DNA from: Mastigamoeba balamuthi
Taxonomy: Eukaryota > Evosea > Mastigamoebida > Mastigamoebidae
NCBI GenBank assembly: GCA_902651635.1
Contig: CACRSC010000043.1
Coordinates: 248,810-288,443, forward strand
DNA length: 39,634 bases
Reading direction: 5' to 3'
Below are positions 1-10,511 of the stretch, in pieces. The notes beneath the pieces are model-generated. The model was not told the DNA's origin and ran no database searches. It saw only the letters and a program-made list of their open reading frames with translations. Numbering within the stretch: the stretch's first letter is position 1; each line of letters opens with the position of its first letter. Made by a program: the position numbers and the translations under genes.

Positions 1-850
1 GCGGGCGGCGGCACAAACCAGCAGCAGGAAGATGTCCCCCAGGCGCTTGGAGTCGTCCCAATCCTTGAGCCTCTCCTCCAGCATGTTGAGCAGGTCCTGC
101 GGTGGTGATCAGTTGGAGCAAAACAGGAATCATATAGGAACAGGAAACACAGGAAATGCCTGCGTGCGAGAGGTGGGGGGCAGGTGCGCACCGTGTTGAT
201 GCCGATGATCTGCTCGACGTTGCTGAAGATGACAGAGATCGTGTCGGCGTTGACGATGGGCGACCCCGCCTCGACGGCCTTGCGCAGCGGGCGCACGTAG
301 AGCTCTACCATCTCCGTCAGCATCGCGATGTACGTCTTCTCCGTCTCGACGACCTCCATCGCCAGCTTCTTGCGGTGGTTGATCGGCTCCTCGTCCCCCT
401 CCTGCTCCTCCTCCGCCGCCGGCGCTGCTGGTCGCGCGGGGGGTGTCGGCACGCGTGCGTGGGTGTTGGCGCCGTGTGCCGTTGTTTTTGCTGGTTTGTT
501 TTGTTTTCCCCCCACCCGGGGCGTCTGTTGAGCGGGCGCCGTCAACTCTCACAACACTGGCGCAGACGCGTGTCGCTTTTTTTGCTCTTCTCGGGGCGGG
601 GACCGAGCAACACGTTTCTTCCTGGGGTGTGGAAACGTGGCGTTCTCGTGCCCGCGGCAGGGGAGGGGGGGAGCGCAGTGCGGCGCGCGGACCTGCGCCG
701 TCGGGGGGGTCGGGGCCCGCGGGGTCCACGCGGGTGATCTCGATGTCGGGGTGCTGCTCTGCGCTCTCCTCCTGCGGGTCCTGGGCGGTGGGTGGGGTGT
801 GGGGTCCCGGAGATCAGGCGCGCGCTGGGGGGACGGCGGGCGCGGACCAT
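1..850 (-). CDS. RhoGEF, DH domain (partial, 3' end outside window)
   Basis: This is the 5' part of a Rho guanine-nucleotide exchange factor, which activates Rho/Rac GTPases at membranes. The exons I can join are 693-780, 192-424 and 19-96; their reading phases agree. The protein runs through an acidic linker (EEEQEGDEEP) into the DH domain: VVETEKTYIAMLTEMVELYV (conserved region 1), then FSNVEQIIGIN and LLNMLEERLKDWDDSKRLGD. A donor GTTTGT at 18 suggests another intron leaving the window. The start is uncertain: an ATG at 848-850 in a GCCGCCACCC context is followed at once by a plausible intron (781-847) that splices in phase to the 780 exon. No PH domain can be seen because the 3' part is missing. 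The gene is divergent from the proteasome gene at 1258. Confidence 0.8.
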
Positions 851-1257
851 GGGTGGCGGCGCTGCGGGGCGCGTGGAGGGCTCCTCGGGGAGCAAGACGC
901 CGGCTAGCGGGTGGCAGCAGCGGTGGGCCGTCGGCCCTACAAGGGGGAGTTTTTTTTGTGGGTGGACCCAACGACAAGATTCCCTCAGTACTGCCCCCGA
1001 GATATTCTCTCCGTGGAAATATTTGCAGGAAGTCGCGGAGGCCTGCCGTGCGTCGCGTCCCTCGAGCAGAGTGCGATACTCATTGCCGACCACGAAAATC
1101 CCCCGGGTGGTCCGGGGGGAGGTGATTGATATCTTATCTTGCGAGATATTTCGCGGACAACAAAGAACAGAGCGGCGCGCTCTTAATCCCTCAAACTCCT
1201 CCTCGTCGCACTTCAAACCCCGACAAAAACCCCGAGACCAAAGAGAGCGCCGCGAGC
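851..1257. other. Divergent intergenic region, RhoGEF / proteasome alpha6
   Basis: No gene is seen in these roughly 400 bases. They separate two divergent genes and so should hold both promoters. A/T-rich islands stand out in the G+C-rich background, including GAGATATTC near 1004, AAATATTTG near 1017 and GAGATATTTCGCGG near 1141, about 110 bp before the proteasome ATG. Similar ATATTTC elements occur before several other genes in the window. Confidence 0.45.
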
Positions 1258-2508
1258 ATGTCGAGCGCAGGGTACGACAGGCACATCACGATCTTCTCGC
1301 CCGAGGGGCGCCTCTACCAGGTCGAGTACGCGTTCAAGGCGATACGCAGCGAGGGCGTCACGAGCGTCGGCGTGCGCGGCAAGGACTGCGTCGCCGTCGC
1401 CACGCAGAAGAAGATCGCCGACAAGCTCACCGACCCCGCCACCGTCACCCACCTCTTCCCCATCACGCGCAACGTCGGCTGCTGCGTCACCGGCATGCTC
1501 CGTACGCCGGCCGTTGCCCTCCTCCCCTTCCACCGCCGTCGGTTTGTTTTGTCGAGTTGCCGATCGGTTTGCGACGGCTCTCGCACACACGCTGGCGCTC
1601 CCGGCGGTTTCGTGCGCTTTCTTTGTTGTTTGTCCCGCTCCTCTGCCTTCGCTGCGAGTTGTTGGGTCGTTTGTTGCGGATTACAACGTAATCACGACGA
1701 TGATCTGCGCTTAAGGAGTTGCGATTGTTGCGATTGGGTATTGTCGTGGCTCTGCCGCTTCACGGGTTCCAGATAAGCAAAATTCGGTTATCGGCCTGGA
1801 CGTGGCAGTGGAATTGCGGTTCAACAGCCAAAGATGGGCGGTTTGAGTTTGCCAGCCGGAGTTGACATTGGACGGTGTGCACCTGCCTTGCCCCTGTGCA
1901 GCCGACGGCAAGTCGCAGGTGCAGAGGGCCAGGTACGAGGCCGCCACGTTCCGCCACAAGTTCGGCTACGAGATGCCCGTCTCGTTCCTCGCCAAGCGCA
2001 CGGCGGACCAGAGCCAGCTCTTCACTCAGCACGCCTTCATGCGCCCGCTCGGCACCGGTGCCTCCCGAGTGCTCCCCCCATCCCATCCCGAATTCAATTG
2101 GATTCCGGGAGATTCCCATTTCTTTGATTCGTGTATCTCTCGCTCACCCCCGCCCGCCCGCCCGCAGTGCTGATGTTCGTCGGGATCGACGACCAGGAGG
2201 GCCCGCAGCTGTACAGGTGCGACCCCGCCGGGTCGTTCGCGGGCTTCCGCGCGTGCGCGGCCGGCGACAAGGAGCAGGAGGCGACCAACTTCCTCGAGAA
2301 GAAGCTGGGCCCCGCGGCGACGTCGCCGGCGCTGGACAGCGACCAGACGATCGAGATGGCCATCACGGCGCTGCAGACGGTCACCTCGATGGACCTCAAG
2401 GCCACGGAGCTCGAGGTCGGCATCGTGACGGCGGAGAACAAGCGCTTCCGCCTGCTGACGCCCGCCGAGGTCGACAGGCACCTCACCAACATCGCCGAGC
2501 GCGACTGA
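1258..2508 (+). CDS. PSMA6: 20S proteasome subunit alpha type-6
   Basis: A structural subunit of the outer alpha ring of the 20S proteasome, which gates substrate entry. Three exons, 1258-1501, 1902-2057 and 2168-2508, join in phase to give 246 residues, the usual family length. The N-terminus carries the alpha-subunit signature [20 protein letters not shown], which also fixes the start. Family motifs follow in order: [41 protein letters not shown], the [10 protein letters not shown] segment and a C-terminal HLTNIAERD. As expected for an alpha subunit there is no N-terminal catalytic threonine. Intron 1 is long for this window (400 bp) and begins GTACGC; intron 2 is 110 bp. The identification is firm by conserved sequence. 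Confidence 0.97.
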
Positions 2509-3016
2509 GGGGCTGCAGAGGGGTGAAGGGGGGAAACTGCCGTCCCCCCTGCGGACGACACAGCTGGGAGAGCCCGCGAGCACACTGGGGAGGGTGCTGC
2601 CGCTGCCGCTGCTGTGCAGCTCAGCCGCCCGTGCTGTTGTCCTCATAACAACTGCTCTTGTGTGGGTGTCTGAGTCTCTGCGGGTTTGCTCTTGTATGGA
2701 AGTGGGTTCCCTGCCCTCTGGTGCCCGCCAGGTCGCCCGCCAAGCTCTGCTTTGTCGAGCTCATGGTGCGTAATCCCAAAATCCTGGTGACCACGGTCAC
2801 GGTGAAGCATCGCTGCATACCGGGCTACTGTTGTGAACACAGGAGACCATTCCGGCGATTGGTTGTGATATTTCGCCGAAGATCTGTTCCACATTTAGCA
2901 GCCCAGCCAATCCTGCATTTAGAGCTCGCGAGGGCCCCGTGTGCGTTTCCTCCGTTTGCTGCGACCGTCGTCGTCTGCGCAAGGGGGACGGCGGTGTGGG
3001 GGGGACGGGCGAGTCC
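2509..3016. other. Intergenic, proteasome alpha6 to coiled-coil gene
   Basis: About 500 bases with no supported gene. They should contain the 3' UTR of the proteasome gene and the promoter of the gene at 3017. GTGATATTTCGCCG near 2865, about 150 bp upstream of that ATG, resembles the GATATTTCG elements seen before other genes here. Confidence 0.4.
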
Positions 3017-4667
3017 ATGGCGCAGCAGGTGGCGCACCCGTACTTCCAGATCCGCGCGCTCGTGTGGGACGAGCTGAGCGCGCAGCTGAACCCCTCCGAG
3101 GTGGAGGCCGCGCGCATCATCATCGGCAACGACGTCATCCAGCGCAACAACGTCTCTCCCGACGCTTCCACCCCCTCTCCGCCGCCTCTCTCACATCCCT
3201 GCCCGCAGGACCTTGTCTGCGAGCTCAAGTCCCTGCAGGACATCTGGCGCGAGTTCCGGCTCAGCTCCGAGGCCGAGCTCCGAGCCCGAGTGCGTGGGTG
3301 GTGGGAGCCCACCGCAGTGGGCTGGGGGAGGGAGGAAAGAGAGAGGCCCACTGACCCCCAGCACAACCGCAGTCGCCGCAGAAGCCAGCTCTGCCAGAGC
3401 CGCCCAACCAGCGCGAGTGGCTGCTCTCGCACCTGCGGATACACCTGTCGAACCTCGAGAAGGTCTGCCCCCCTGCGCTGCTGCTGCTGCTCTGCTGCTC
3501 TGCTGCTCACACCTGCGCCGCGCAGATCGCAGCGGAGAAGGGGGCGAAGCTCGAGGACGTTGTGCCCCTGCACACGCCCCGCGACAAGGCTGTCTGTGCG
3601 CCGCCGCCCCCTGAGGCTCCAGCAGGGGCGTTGCGTTGCGGGTGGCACTGACGCCCTTCCCCCGGGATGCCCAGACGAGTACGCCCGCTTGGCGTCGCGG
3701 GTGTCGCAGAGGCCGTCGTCGGCGCCTTCGGACAAGGGGCTGCGACTCGTCGACACGCGCGTGCCCACAGCGGCGTCCATCTCGGGCAGCAGGTATGCGT
3801 GCTCTGGGGGGAGCGGCGTGGTGGCGAGGGTACTGAGCCCACTCCCTCTGCTCGGCAGGTCCGCGTCTCCGAGGTCGGCCCCGATGACCCCGCGCGGGGA
3901 GAACGGGTCGCCTGCGATCCTGAGCGAGCGCAAGCTCGTCGAGGAGCTGCGCGCAGCGCTCGAGGCGGAGCGCCAGTCGCTGCTCTCGGACATCGCGTTC
4001 GTGCAGAACGCCCTCGAGCAGGAGGCGTCGTACCACAGGAGGCACGGAGGGGGTGGTGGGCCCCCACGGGCAGCCCGGGTCTGACCGCCTGGCGCGCAGG
4101 ATGCTGCACCTCAAGGCGCAGGAGGAGCCGGGCCTGAGCGACATCAGGGAGTTCAACGGGAAGCTCGAGGGTGCGCTGCGCACGCACTCGCAGCTCTCGC
4201 TCGCCGAGGCCAAGAGAGTGCCCGAGCCACTGCCCCCTGCCCCGGTCTCGCCGGACCTCTCGGCCGAGAGAGCCGTGCCCTCGAGAAAGCACACGAGCGC
4301 AGACAGTGTCAGGCACACGAAGGACAGGACCGCTGCGGCGGGTGCCGCCAGGGAAGCTGCTCCCCAGTTGGCTCCTGTCTCTGCTCCCAGTGTGCCGGGA
4401 CTGCCCACTGAGAAGAGGGCCGTACGTCGCACGGGCGACCCGGCGGCAACGGGGACGGTCGCCGTACCACCCAGGAGAGCAGATACGCAGGACTCGGCTC
4501 TTCTGGCAGCAAAGAGGGTGCCGCCTGTTGCGCAGCCACGAAAGCTGTCGTTGCCGACGTCCTCGCCGGCAGCTGCGCTCCAGGGATCGCCTACGGCCAA
4601 ACCACGTTCGCATCCCATTCGAGCCCGCTCCTTTCTGACTTCTCTGCAGAGCTTGCGCCTCTTGTGA
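3017..4667 (+). CDS. Coiled-coil protein, possibly CCDC24-like
   Basis: Seven exons join in phase: 3017-3151, 3209-3289, 3373-3462, 3526-3595, 3675-3792, 3859-4029 and 4100-4667, giving about 410 residues. The first 75 residues are helical (ALVWDELSAQLNPSEVEAAR, DLVCELKSLQDIWREFRLSS). A second helical block has REWLLSHLRIHLSNLEKIA, then PLHTPRDKAVYEYARL. A coiled coil follows (ERKLVEELRAALEAERQSLL to MLHLKAQEE). The last 150 residues are Ser/Pro/Ala-rich and probably disordered. The order of a helical N-terminus, an RE-x2-L helix with TPR, then a coiled coil resembles metazoan CCDC24, whose function is poorly known; this is from memory and tentative. The first AAG-flanking and 58-84 bp introns are typical of the window. 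No catalytic motif is visible. Confidence 0.65.
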
Positions 4668-5008
4668 AGAAGCAGCTGTGACAGTGACGCCATGTATGAG
4701 CCGTAGATCAAGAGGACCGTGGATTTGATTTGGCTGGGGAAATGGCCACGCAATGAGTGCAGGACCACAAAAACCGACCCCATTGTCACCAGAAACGACA
4801 AAGCAAGCGCTGTATCTTGTGATAACCGTACTGTTGAGGTCGGACACCACATCATTGCTCCGGGCCCGACATCTTCGCCGTTTGCATTACTGTTTCAGCA
4901 AATTCAAACCCAAAAATAGAGTTTTGAAGAGCAATTGTATTGACGCGTTAACGAGACCCTTTTAGAAGTTGAAGAGGCGTCTCTTGGGCTTGTGCGAGCA
5001 GAGCTGTC
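4668..5008. other. Convergent intergenic region
   Basis: About 340 bases between the stops of two convergent genes, the coiled-coil gene (+) and dyskerin (-). The base composition is more A/T-rich than the coding sequence. It should hold both 3' ends. No RNA gene or further reading frame is supported. Confidence 0.4.
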
Positions 5009-6927
5009 CTAGTCGTCCGCCTCCTCCTCCTCCACGGGCTCGGCCACGACCTTCTTCTTCTTCTTCTTGGGCTTCTCCTCAGCCTCCTCCATCTCGGCGT
5101 CCTCGGCCGGCGCCTCCTCCTCGGCGGCCTTCTTCTTCTTCTTCTTGGGGGTCTCGGCGGGGACCTCGGCCTCCTCGGCTGGTTGCTCCTCCTCCTCGGC
5201 GGCGACGACCTTCTTCTTCTTCTTGGGCGGCTCGACCTCGGCGTCGGCAGCGGCAGCGGCAGCGACGGGGGACTCGTTCCTGCGGCGAGAGGGGCGTTGT
5301 CAGCAAACTGTTGGTGCCTGCGGAGAGCAGAGAGGTGCTGCGTACTTGAGCTCGGGGCAGGCGCGGAGCCACTCCTCGGGGGTCTGGGGCAGGGGCTTGC
5401 CGTACTTGCCGAGCTTGCCCTGGGCGACGAGCTGCTTCTTGGTCTGGGCGCGCGGGCTGAGGCCCCAGCGGCGCGGGTACGTGTCGCGGTCCATGATGAC
5501 GCGCTTGATCTTGGCGGCGACGCCGTACTCGACCGTGGACATGACCGACGAGGTCATCTGGGCGATGGCGAGGGCGATGGCCTCGCCCTTGGTGGTCATG
5601 AGCACGACCTCGTCGCCGACGTCGATGCCGGCCTCGAAGCGGAGCACGCCGGGGATCATGACCTTGGCGCCGTAGCAGATGGCGTTGACGGCGCTGTCCT
5701 TCATGACGATGCGCTTGTGCTTGATGAGCAGCAGCTCGAGCGGCTTGATGACGCGGCGCAGGTACGTCTCGTCCTTGTTGTTCTCGTACTGCCACTGCGC
5801 GTCGAGGATGTCGTGCATCGTGACCATGCGGTCCTTCTCGGTCATGACGCCCGACCTCGACCTGCGCAGCTCCTGCATGTGCGCGCCCGTGCCGATCAGC
5901 AGCCCCAGGTGCACGCACAGCGTCCGCATGTACGTCCCGGCCTCGCAGGCCACCCAGAAGACGCCCAGGTGCCTCTCGGGGTCAAACTCGATCAGCTTGC
6001 TCTTGTAGATCGTGCGGACCCTCAGCCTGCGCTTCACGGCCGCGATCAGCGGCGGGCGCTGGAACAGCGCGCCCGTCAGCGTCTCGATCGTCTGCGCCAG
6101 CTTCAGCTCGCTCTCGATCGCGTCGTGCAGGCGCACGATGCACACGTACTCCTTGCCCGCCGACTGCTGCGACTTGACCAGCCGCGTCGCCCTGTCCAGG
6201 CACACGATCAGGCACCCCGTCACCGCCGGGTCCAGCGTCCCTGCGCCCCCCATCCTCCGTCAGCCGGTGGTCTCTTCGACAGAGAAGGAGACGAGAGAGA
6301 GGAGAGAGGAGAGAGGAGGAGCCAAGAGGGGAGGACAGAGAGAGGGCACGCACCGCTGTGGCCCGTCTTCTCGACGTGCAGGATGCGCTTGACCCACGCG
6401 ACGACCTCGTGCGACGAGGGGTTCGCCGGCTTGTCGACGTTGATCACTCCGTACCTGCGCAGGGGGTGGGTCAGGGTCAGGGTGAGTATCCCGGCCAGTG
6501 CGCGTTGTGTGTTGCTCTCAGCCTCTTTGCTGTTGCCGTTGACACAGGCGTTGCTGTGTGTTGTGTGTGTTGTGTACTGTGCGCTGTGTGGTGTGTGTGG
6601 GGGGGATGGGAGGGGAGGGCCACTGGCGGCGTACTTGAGGTACTCCTGGAGCGGGCGCTTGAGGGGGCTGTTGCCCGAGGGGATCGGCGTGTAGTGCCCG
6701 GTGCGGACGATCAGCTTGTCGTAGTTCTTCAGGAGCAGCGGCCACGAGCTCGTGTCGAGGACCGGCACGACCTTCTCGGGCTTGATCGTGTACTCGGGCT
6801 CCTCGCCCTCCTCCTCCTCCTTCTTGATCCGCTTCTTCCTCTTCTCTGTCGGGCGCAGCGGGGCGGGGGTGCGGTGAGGGCCGCGGGCGGGGCGCGCTGG
6901 GGGCGCACCAGTGCCGGGGGTCGACAT
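5009..6927 (-). CDS. CBF5: Dyskerin / Cbf5, H/ACA snoRNP pseudouridine synthase
   Basis: The catalytic subunit of box H/ACA snoRNPs, which convert uridine to pseudouridine in rRNA and snRNA in the nucleolus. Exons 6635-6927, 6354-6454, 5346-6240 and 5009-5279 join in phase to about 519 residues. The DKCLD segment is present ([20 protein letters not shown]). The TruB domain starts [17 protein letters not shown], and the catalytic Asp lies in [20 protein letters not shown]. The PUA domain follows ([31 protein letters not shown]). The C-terminal tail alternates acidic stretches with K5-6 blocks, the nucleolar-type tail of eukaryotic Cbf5. Exons 1 and 3 both end CTCAA before GTACGC donors. An ATG 45 bp upstream is an alternative start. 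CRE-like TGACGTCA lies about 75 bp upstream. Confidence 0.96.
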
Positions 6928-7280
6928 GTCGGGCGCGCGAGAGCCGGGGGGCAAGGACCTTGGGGTGAACAAAAAGGCTCACACCTAAAATCTCTGCAAT
7001 GACGTCATTCGAGACGTCACCTTCTCTCCGGCAGGATCCTCTGCCGCCCCCCCTGCGGGCTGATGCGGGGGCTGCGGCCTGTCTCGCGAACAACTACAGA
7101 GTGACACGCAAAGGAGGGGTACCTGTGTCCCGCCAATAGGAAATATCAGCGCAGGAAAAAATCAGACCAGTCTCGACATCACCAACGAAGGCCAGACAGA
7201 ATTCACATGTTGTTGTCAGGTTTCTTTCATTGGCAACGACCCGAGCACACGCCCTCGGGCACTGCCACTCTCCTCACACA
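6928..7280. other. Intergenic region with dyskerin promoter
   Basis: About 350 bases. The dyskerin promoter lies here, and the 3' end of the nucleotidyltransferase/zinc-finger gene lies at 7281. The main signal is a perfect CRE palindrome at 7000-7007 with a half site just after it. GGAAATATC near 7140 is another member of the recurrent A/T element. No gene is seen. Confidence 0.4.
7000..7019. promoter_or_regulatory. CRE/ATF-like palindrome plus half site
   Basis: The sequence has the full palindrome TGACGTCA at 7000-7007, followed seven bases later by ACGTCA at 7014-7019. It lies 73-92 bp upstream of the dyskerin start codon at 6927. This is the classical bZIP (CREB/ATF family) binding sequence. 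Binding here is inferred from sequence only. Confidence 0.45.
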
Positions 7281-10018
7281 TCAGTTCTTCCAGGCAATGC
7301 GGATAGCGGTGTCGGCAAAGTCGTCCAGGTCCCAGTTGACGCGCAGCGCCTCGAGCGAGCAGACCAGCAGGCGGTGCTTAGGGCCCTCGCCAGTGAGCAG
7401 CACGTCCTTGACACGACCCTTGGTCTCGGCGTCAATCTTGCCGCTGCGCCACATAAACGCCAGCAGCACCAGCAGGCTGCTCGTCTTGTCCTGCAGGCCC
7501 GAGATGAGGTTCTTGGCCTGTTCCGCGATGCCCGTGACTACGACAGGCTGCGAGACGAACGACGGGGCCGTAGCCACCACTCCGAAAGTCGTCGCCCCCG
7601 GGGCAGGGGCCTTGAAGAGGCTCGCGAGCTGAGTCGCTGGCTGGCACACGAGGGGCGCCCCGGAGGGGGGAACTGCAGCGGGCGCAGGGCTCGCAGAGGG
7701 GGCCTTCCACTGCGCCAGGCACTCGGGGCAGAGGTCAAAGTCGCACTTGGCACAGCGGTAGCGCGGAACGCCCTTGGTCTGGCCGAACCCCGTGATGCCG
7801 CGCCTGCACCCACCGGGCTCCCTGCGACCGTCACACGCCCAGCCGTTGTCGTCCGTGCTCCTGCGGAGCACGTGCGCGTGGCAGGTCACGCTGTACTCCT
7901 CGTTGTCCGCGGCGGCCGTGGGCTTGGGTATGGGCGGCTTCGGCGACTCGGCGTGGGCCTCTTGCAGGTGGCGTACGAGGGCGTTGGCCGAGGGCAACGT
8001 CATGTTGCAAGTCTGGCAACAATAGGGTAGCGTGGATGCTCTGCCCATGGACGAGGCTTCGGACAGCGCGAAAGGGTTGGACACGCTAGTCCCGGCAGAG
8101 GACGTCACTTTCTCCTGCAGCGGGTGCGGCTTGGGCTGCTCCTTGCCGTACGGGACATCTGGAAAGGCTGCTCAGCGTCATCCTGAGGATGAGATGTGCG
8201 CACAGACGCCTTCGTCGAAGGAAGCGGGGAGCTCGGGGTGGAAGCTGCCGGACAGCAGGCGGGTGCGGCCGTTCTCGAAGTCCTGGAACGACACGCGCTC
8301 CTTCTCCCAGCGCAGAGGGCCCGAGACGAACCTCCCCTGGTCGTTGCCGTGCAGGGGGACGTTCTCCTGGCAGAGCTGGCACCAGAACTCGTTGGCCTCG
8401 CCCGAGATCACGCCGTCGATGCCCGAGACGAAGCAGTGCGTGTGGTCCGCCTGTACGTTCCTGCGGGGCGCGTTGCCCCCGGACTCCTTGCGGGCCTTCC
8501 TGACCTTGTCCCTCCAGCCCGAGAAGAACTGCGCGCGGTCGCGGACCTGCATGACCTTCATGATGGTCGCCAGGCTCCACTGGGGGCCCCACGGGATGAA
8601 CATCTCCGAGTAGTCGCTCGGGTGCTCTGTCTCGAGGCTCGCGTACTCCTCGAGGCGGTCCCTGAGGTCCTCCTCGACGTTCCACGGGCTCACGCGCCCG
8701 ACCTTGAGCATGCGGCGCAGCGCCGACGAGTACGACACGTTTCGCCTGTTGGGGTTGATCCTGTAGTACTCGTAGACGAGCAGCCTCGCCAGCCCCTGGC
8801 GACGGGGAGTGCGGCGTCAGTACGGCCGAGGCAACAGCGAGGCACGGGCTGAGAGCTGTGCCTTGAGGGTCTTGATGGGCTTGTAGAACAGCTCGGCGTC
8901 GACGCGGGTCTTGTCGAGGTCCGGGACGGCGACGGCGTAGCCGCGCTTGCTGTACTTGAGCAGGCGCGACTCGTAGTTGCCCGAGAACCGCGTCGGGTTG
9001 ACGACATTGCGCGACTTGTTGTGCGCGTGGCGGAACCGCTCGGTGGCCCAGAGCCTGTCGCCGTCGAACCCGATCGAGCAGCAGTCGACGTCGAAGCCGA
9101 GCAGGACCTCGGCGGGGCTGTGGTACAGGCGCAGGATCACCTGCACGTGGCGGGCCGGGTAGTCTGCCAGAATCGTCACCGCACGGTGCGTGCGGACGAC
9201 CTCGGGGGCGGCCAGACCCTGCGACGCGAGGTTGCGTGACACGACCTCGTGGATGTGGCGCAGCTTGTCGTTGGCGTCGCTCTCGCTCGTCAGCCCGCAG
9301 ACGAACAGGTCGATGTCCGAGCTCTGCACGTTCGAGTGTGTTTTTTTTTTGGTTGTGTTAAGTTCGTTTGTTTCGGGTAATTTGGATTCGGTTGTGACCG
9401 CACCCGAAAGCCGCCTGCGTTGTCGGCGGAGGCGCAGGCGAGGACGGACCCTCCGGCGGCGAACACGTTGTCCCAGTTGAGCCCGTCGAGCACCTGAGGT
9501 TTCCACGGGGGGGGGAGAGACAGTGAGTTCGCAGAACGGATTCCTGGTAATGCCGGCACGAAAGAGAGCGAGCACAGAGAGGAGGCGCTGGGCGGCACGG
9601 CCACGCACGTTCAACGAGAACTCCTTCCAGTTCTTGAGGAAGGCGTCGCGGGGCACGATGGACGGCTGGCCGTTGCGGGCCTGGTCGCGCCTGGTGGCCG
9701 CCAGGACCTTGGGCACCGCTCGCTCGGCCTCGCTCTCGGCCTCGAAGACGAACCTCGCGGGTGCCGCCCAGACGTCCGCCAGCGCCACGTGGGCGTCCCG
9801 CAGCTCCTCGTTGTAGGGGTCCTCGACGTACAGGCGCCTGCCGCGTGCGTGTGGTCAGCGTTGCTGTTTGCGGACCCGACGCGAAGAGGGCGGGAAAAAA
9901 ACGAGCGTCGTTGGCCGTGCCTCAGGCGGTCCTCGTTGTCGATGACGGCGCGCTGCTCGGGGGCCAGGGGCGCGGGTGGCTCGAGCGCGGTGTACTGCTG
10001 CTGCGTGGCGGAGAGCAT
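7281..10018 (-). CDS. Pol-beta-type nucleotidyltransferase fused to C2H2 and C1/ZZ-like zinc fingers
   Basis: Six exons join in phase, 9903-10018, 9609-9837, 9404-9493, 8862-9323, 8204-8795 and 7281-8158, for about 788 residues. The first half has a Pol-beta-superfamily nucleotidyltransferase signature: GGS in WDNVFAAGGSVLAC, then SDIDLF, then a third carboxylate in GFDVDCCSIGFDG. A region with RLLKYSKRGYAVAVPDLDKT and GLARLLVYEYY follows, a conserved arrangement I know from uncharacterised protist and fungal proteins. The C-terminal 290 residues have a C2H2 finger (CQTCNMTL to HLQEAH) and a C1/ZZ-like cysteine-rich module (WACDG, RYRCAKCDFDLCPEC), then a helical end. The 8862 exon ends AAG before GC, a GC-AG intron with a TACTGAC branch motif. 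Alternatively exon 5 stops at 8178 and the zinc-finger part is a separate gene; the phase-matched 45-bp intron (8159-8203) favours fusion. The substrate is unknown. Confidence 0.7.
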
Positions 10019-10511
10019 CGGTGGCGGGGCGCTGGGGTTTGGCCTCTGCGTCAGTGTGATCAGACCGTTGGGCTTTTTATGGAATGCGATATTTCGGGCA
10101 CGTCAGAGACCAGTGATGAGATATTCTGCGGGGGCGCTAGAGATTGCGCAGGGGGATCTTGAGGGGTCGGGCCCCGGGAGGGCACGCCGGCGGTCCTGGA
10201 ATCGTTCGTCGGTTGAATGGCGGCAATCCGGAATTTCTGGATGCAATATGCACTGGAAATTCAATTGAACTCGATCAGGAAAAGGGTCGGAGATATCGGA
10301 GACCAAAACACCGTCGGGCGCGCGCAGGGGCAGGCGCCGGCAGCGAACGACCAGCGGGCCACGGGGGGCCCAACGGCGGCGCCAGCGGGGGCCTGGCATA
10401 AGAAAGGTGATGTCAGAGATGACGCCATCTCGGATACAGAGGAGCTTTGTGCTTTTTTCGGGCCCCTCGCTTTGTGTGCGCGTCTACCTCCCCCTCCCCC
10501 CACACGCGAAG
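10019..10511. other. Divergent promoter region, nucleotidyltransferase / NOP58
   Basis: About 490 bases between divergent starts. GCGATATTTCGGG near 10085 and GAGATATTCTGCGG near 10121 lie 65-110 bp upstream of the nucleotidyltransferase gene. TGATGTCA and TGACGCCA sites lie on the NOP58 side. A pyrimidine-rich stretch precedes the NOP58 ATG. No gene is supported. Confidence 0.45.
10408..10427. promoter_or_regulatory. CRE-like pair upstream of NOP58
   Basis: TGATGTCA at 10408-10415 is followed by TGACGCCA at 10420-10427. The pair is about 85-104 bp upstream of the NOP58 ATG. Each differs by one base from the CRE palindrome seen before dyskerin. The position and spacing are similar, which suggests a shared bZIP-type input; this is inference. 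Confidence 0.35.

Noticed and set aside
8178-8203. Stop codon at 8178 as the end of the nucleotidyltransferase gene
   Set aside because: A phase-matched 45-bp intron with branch-like motif removes it, and the downstream zinc-finger frame has no suitable start of its own; kept only as an alternative.
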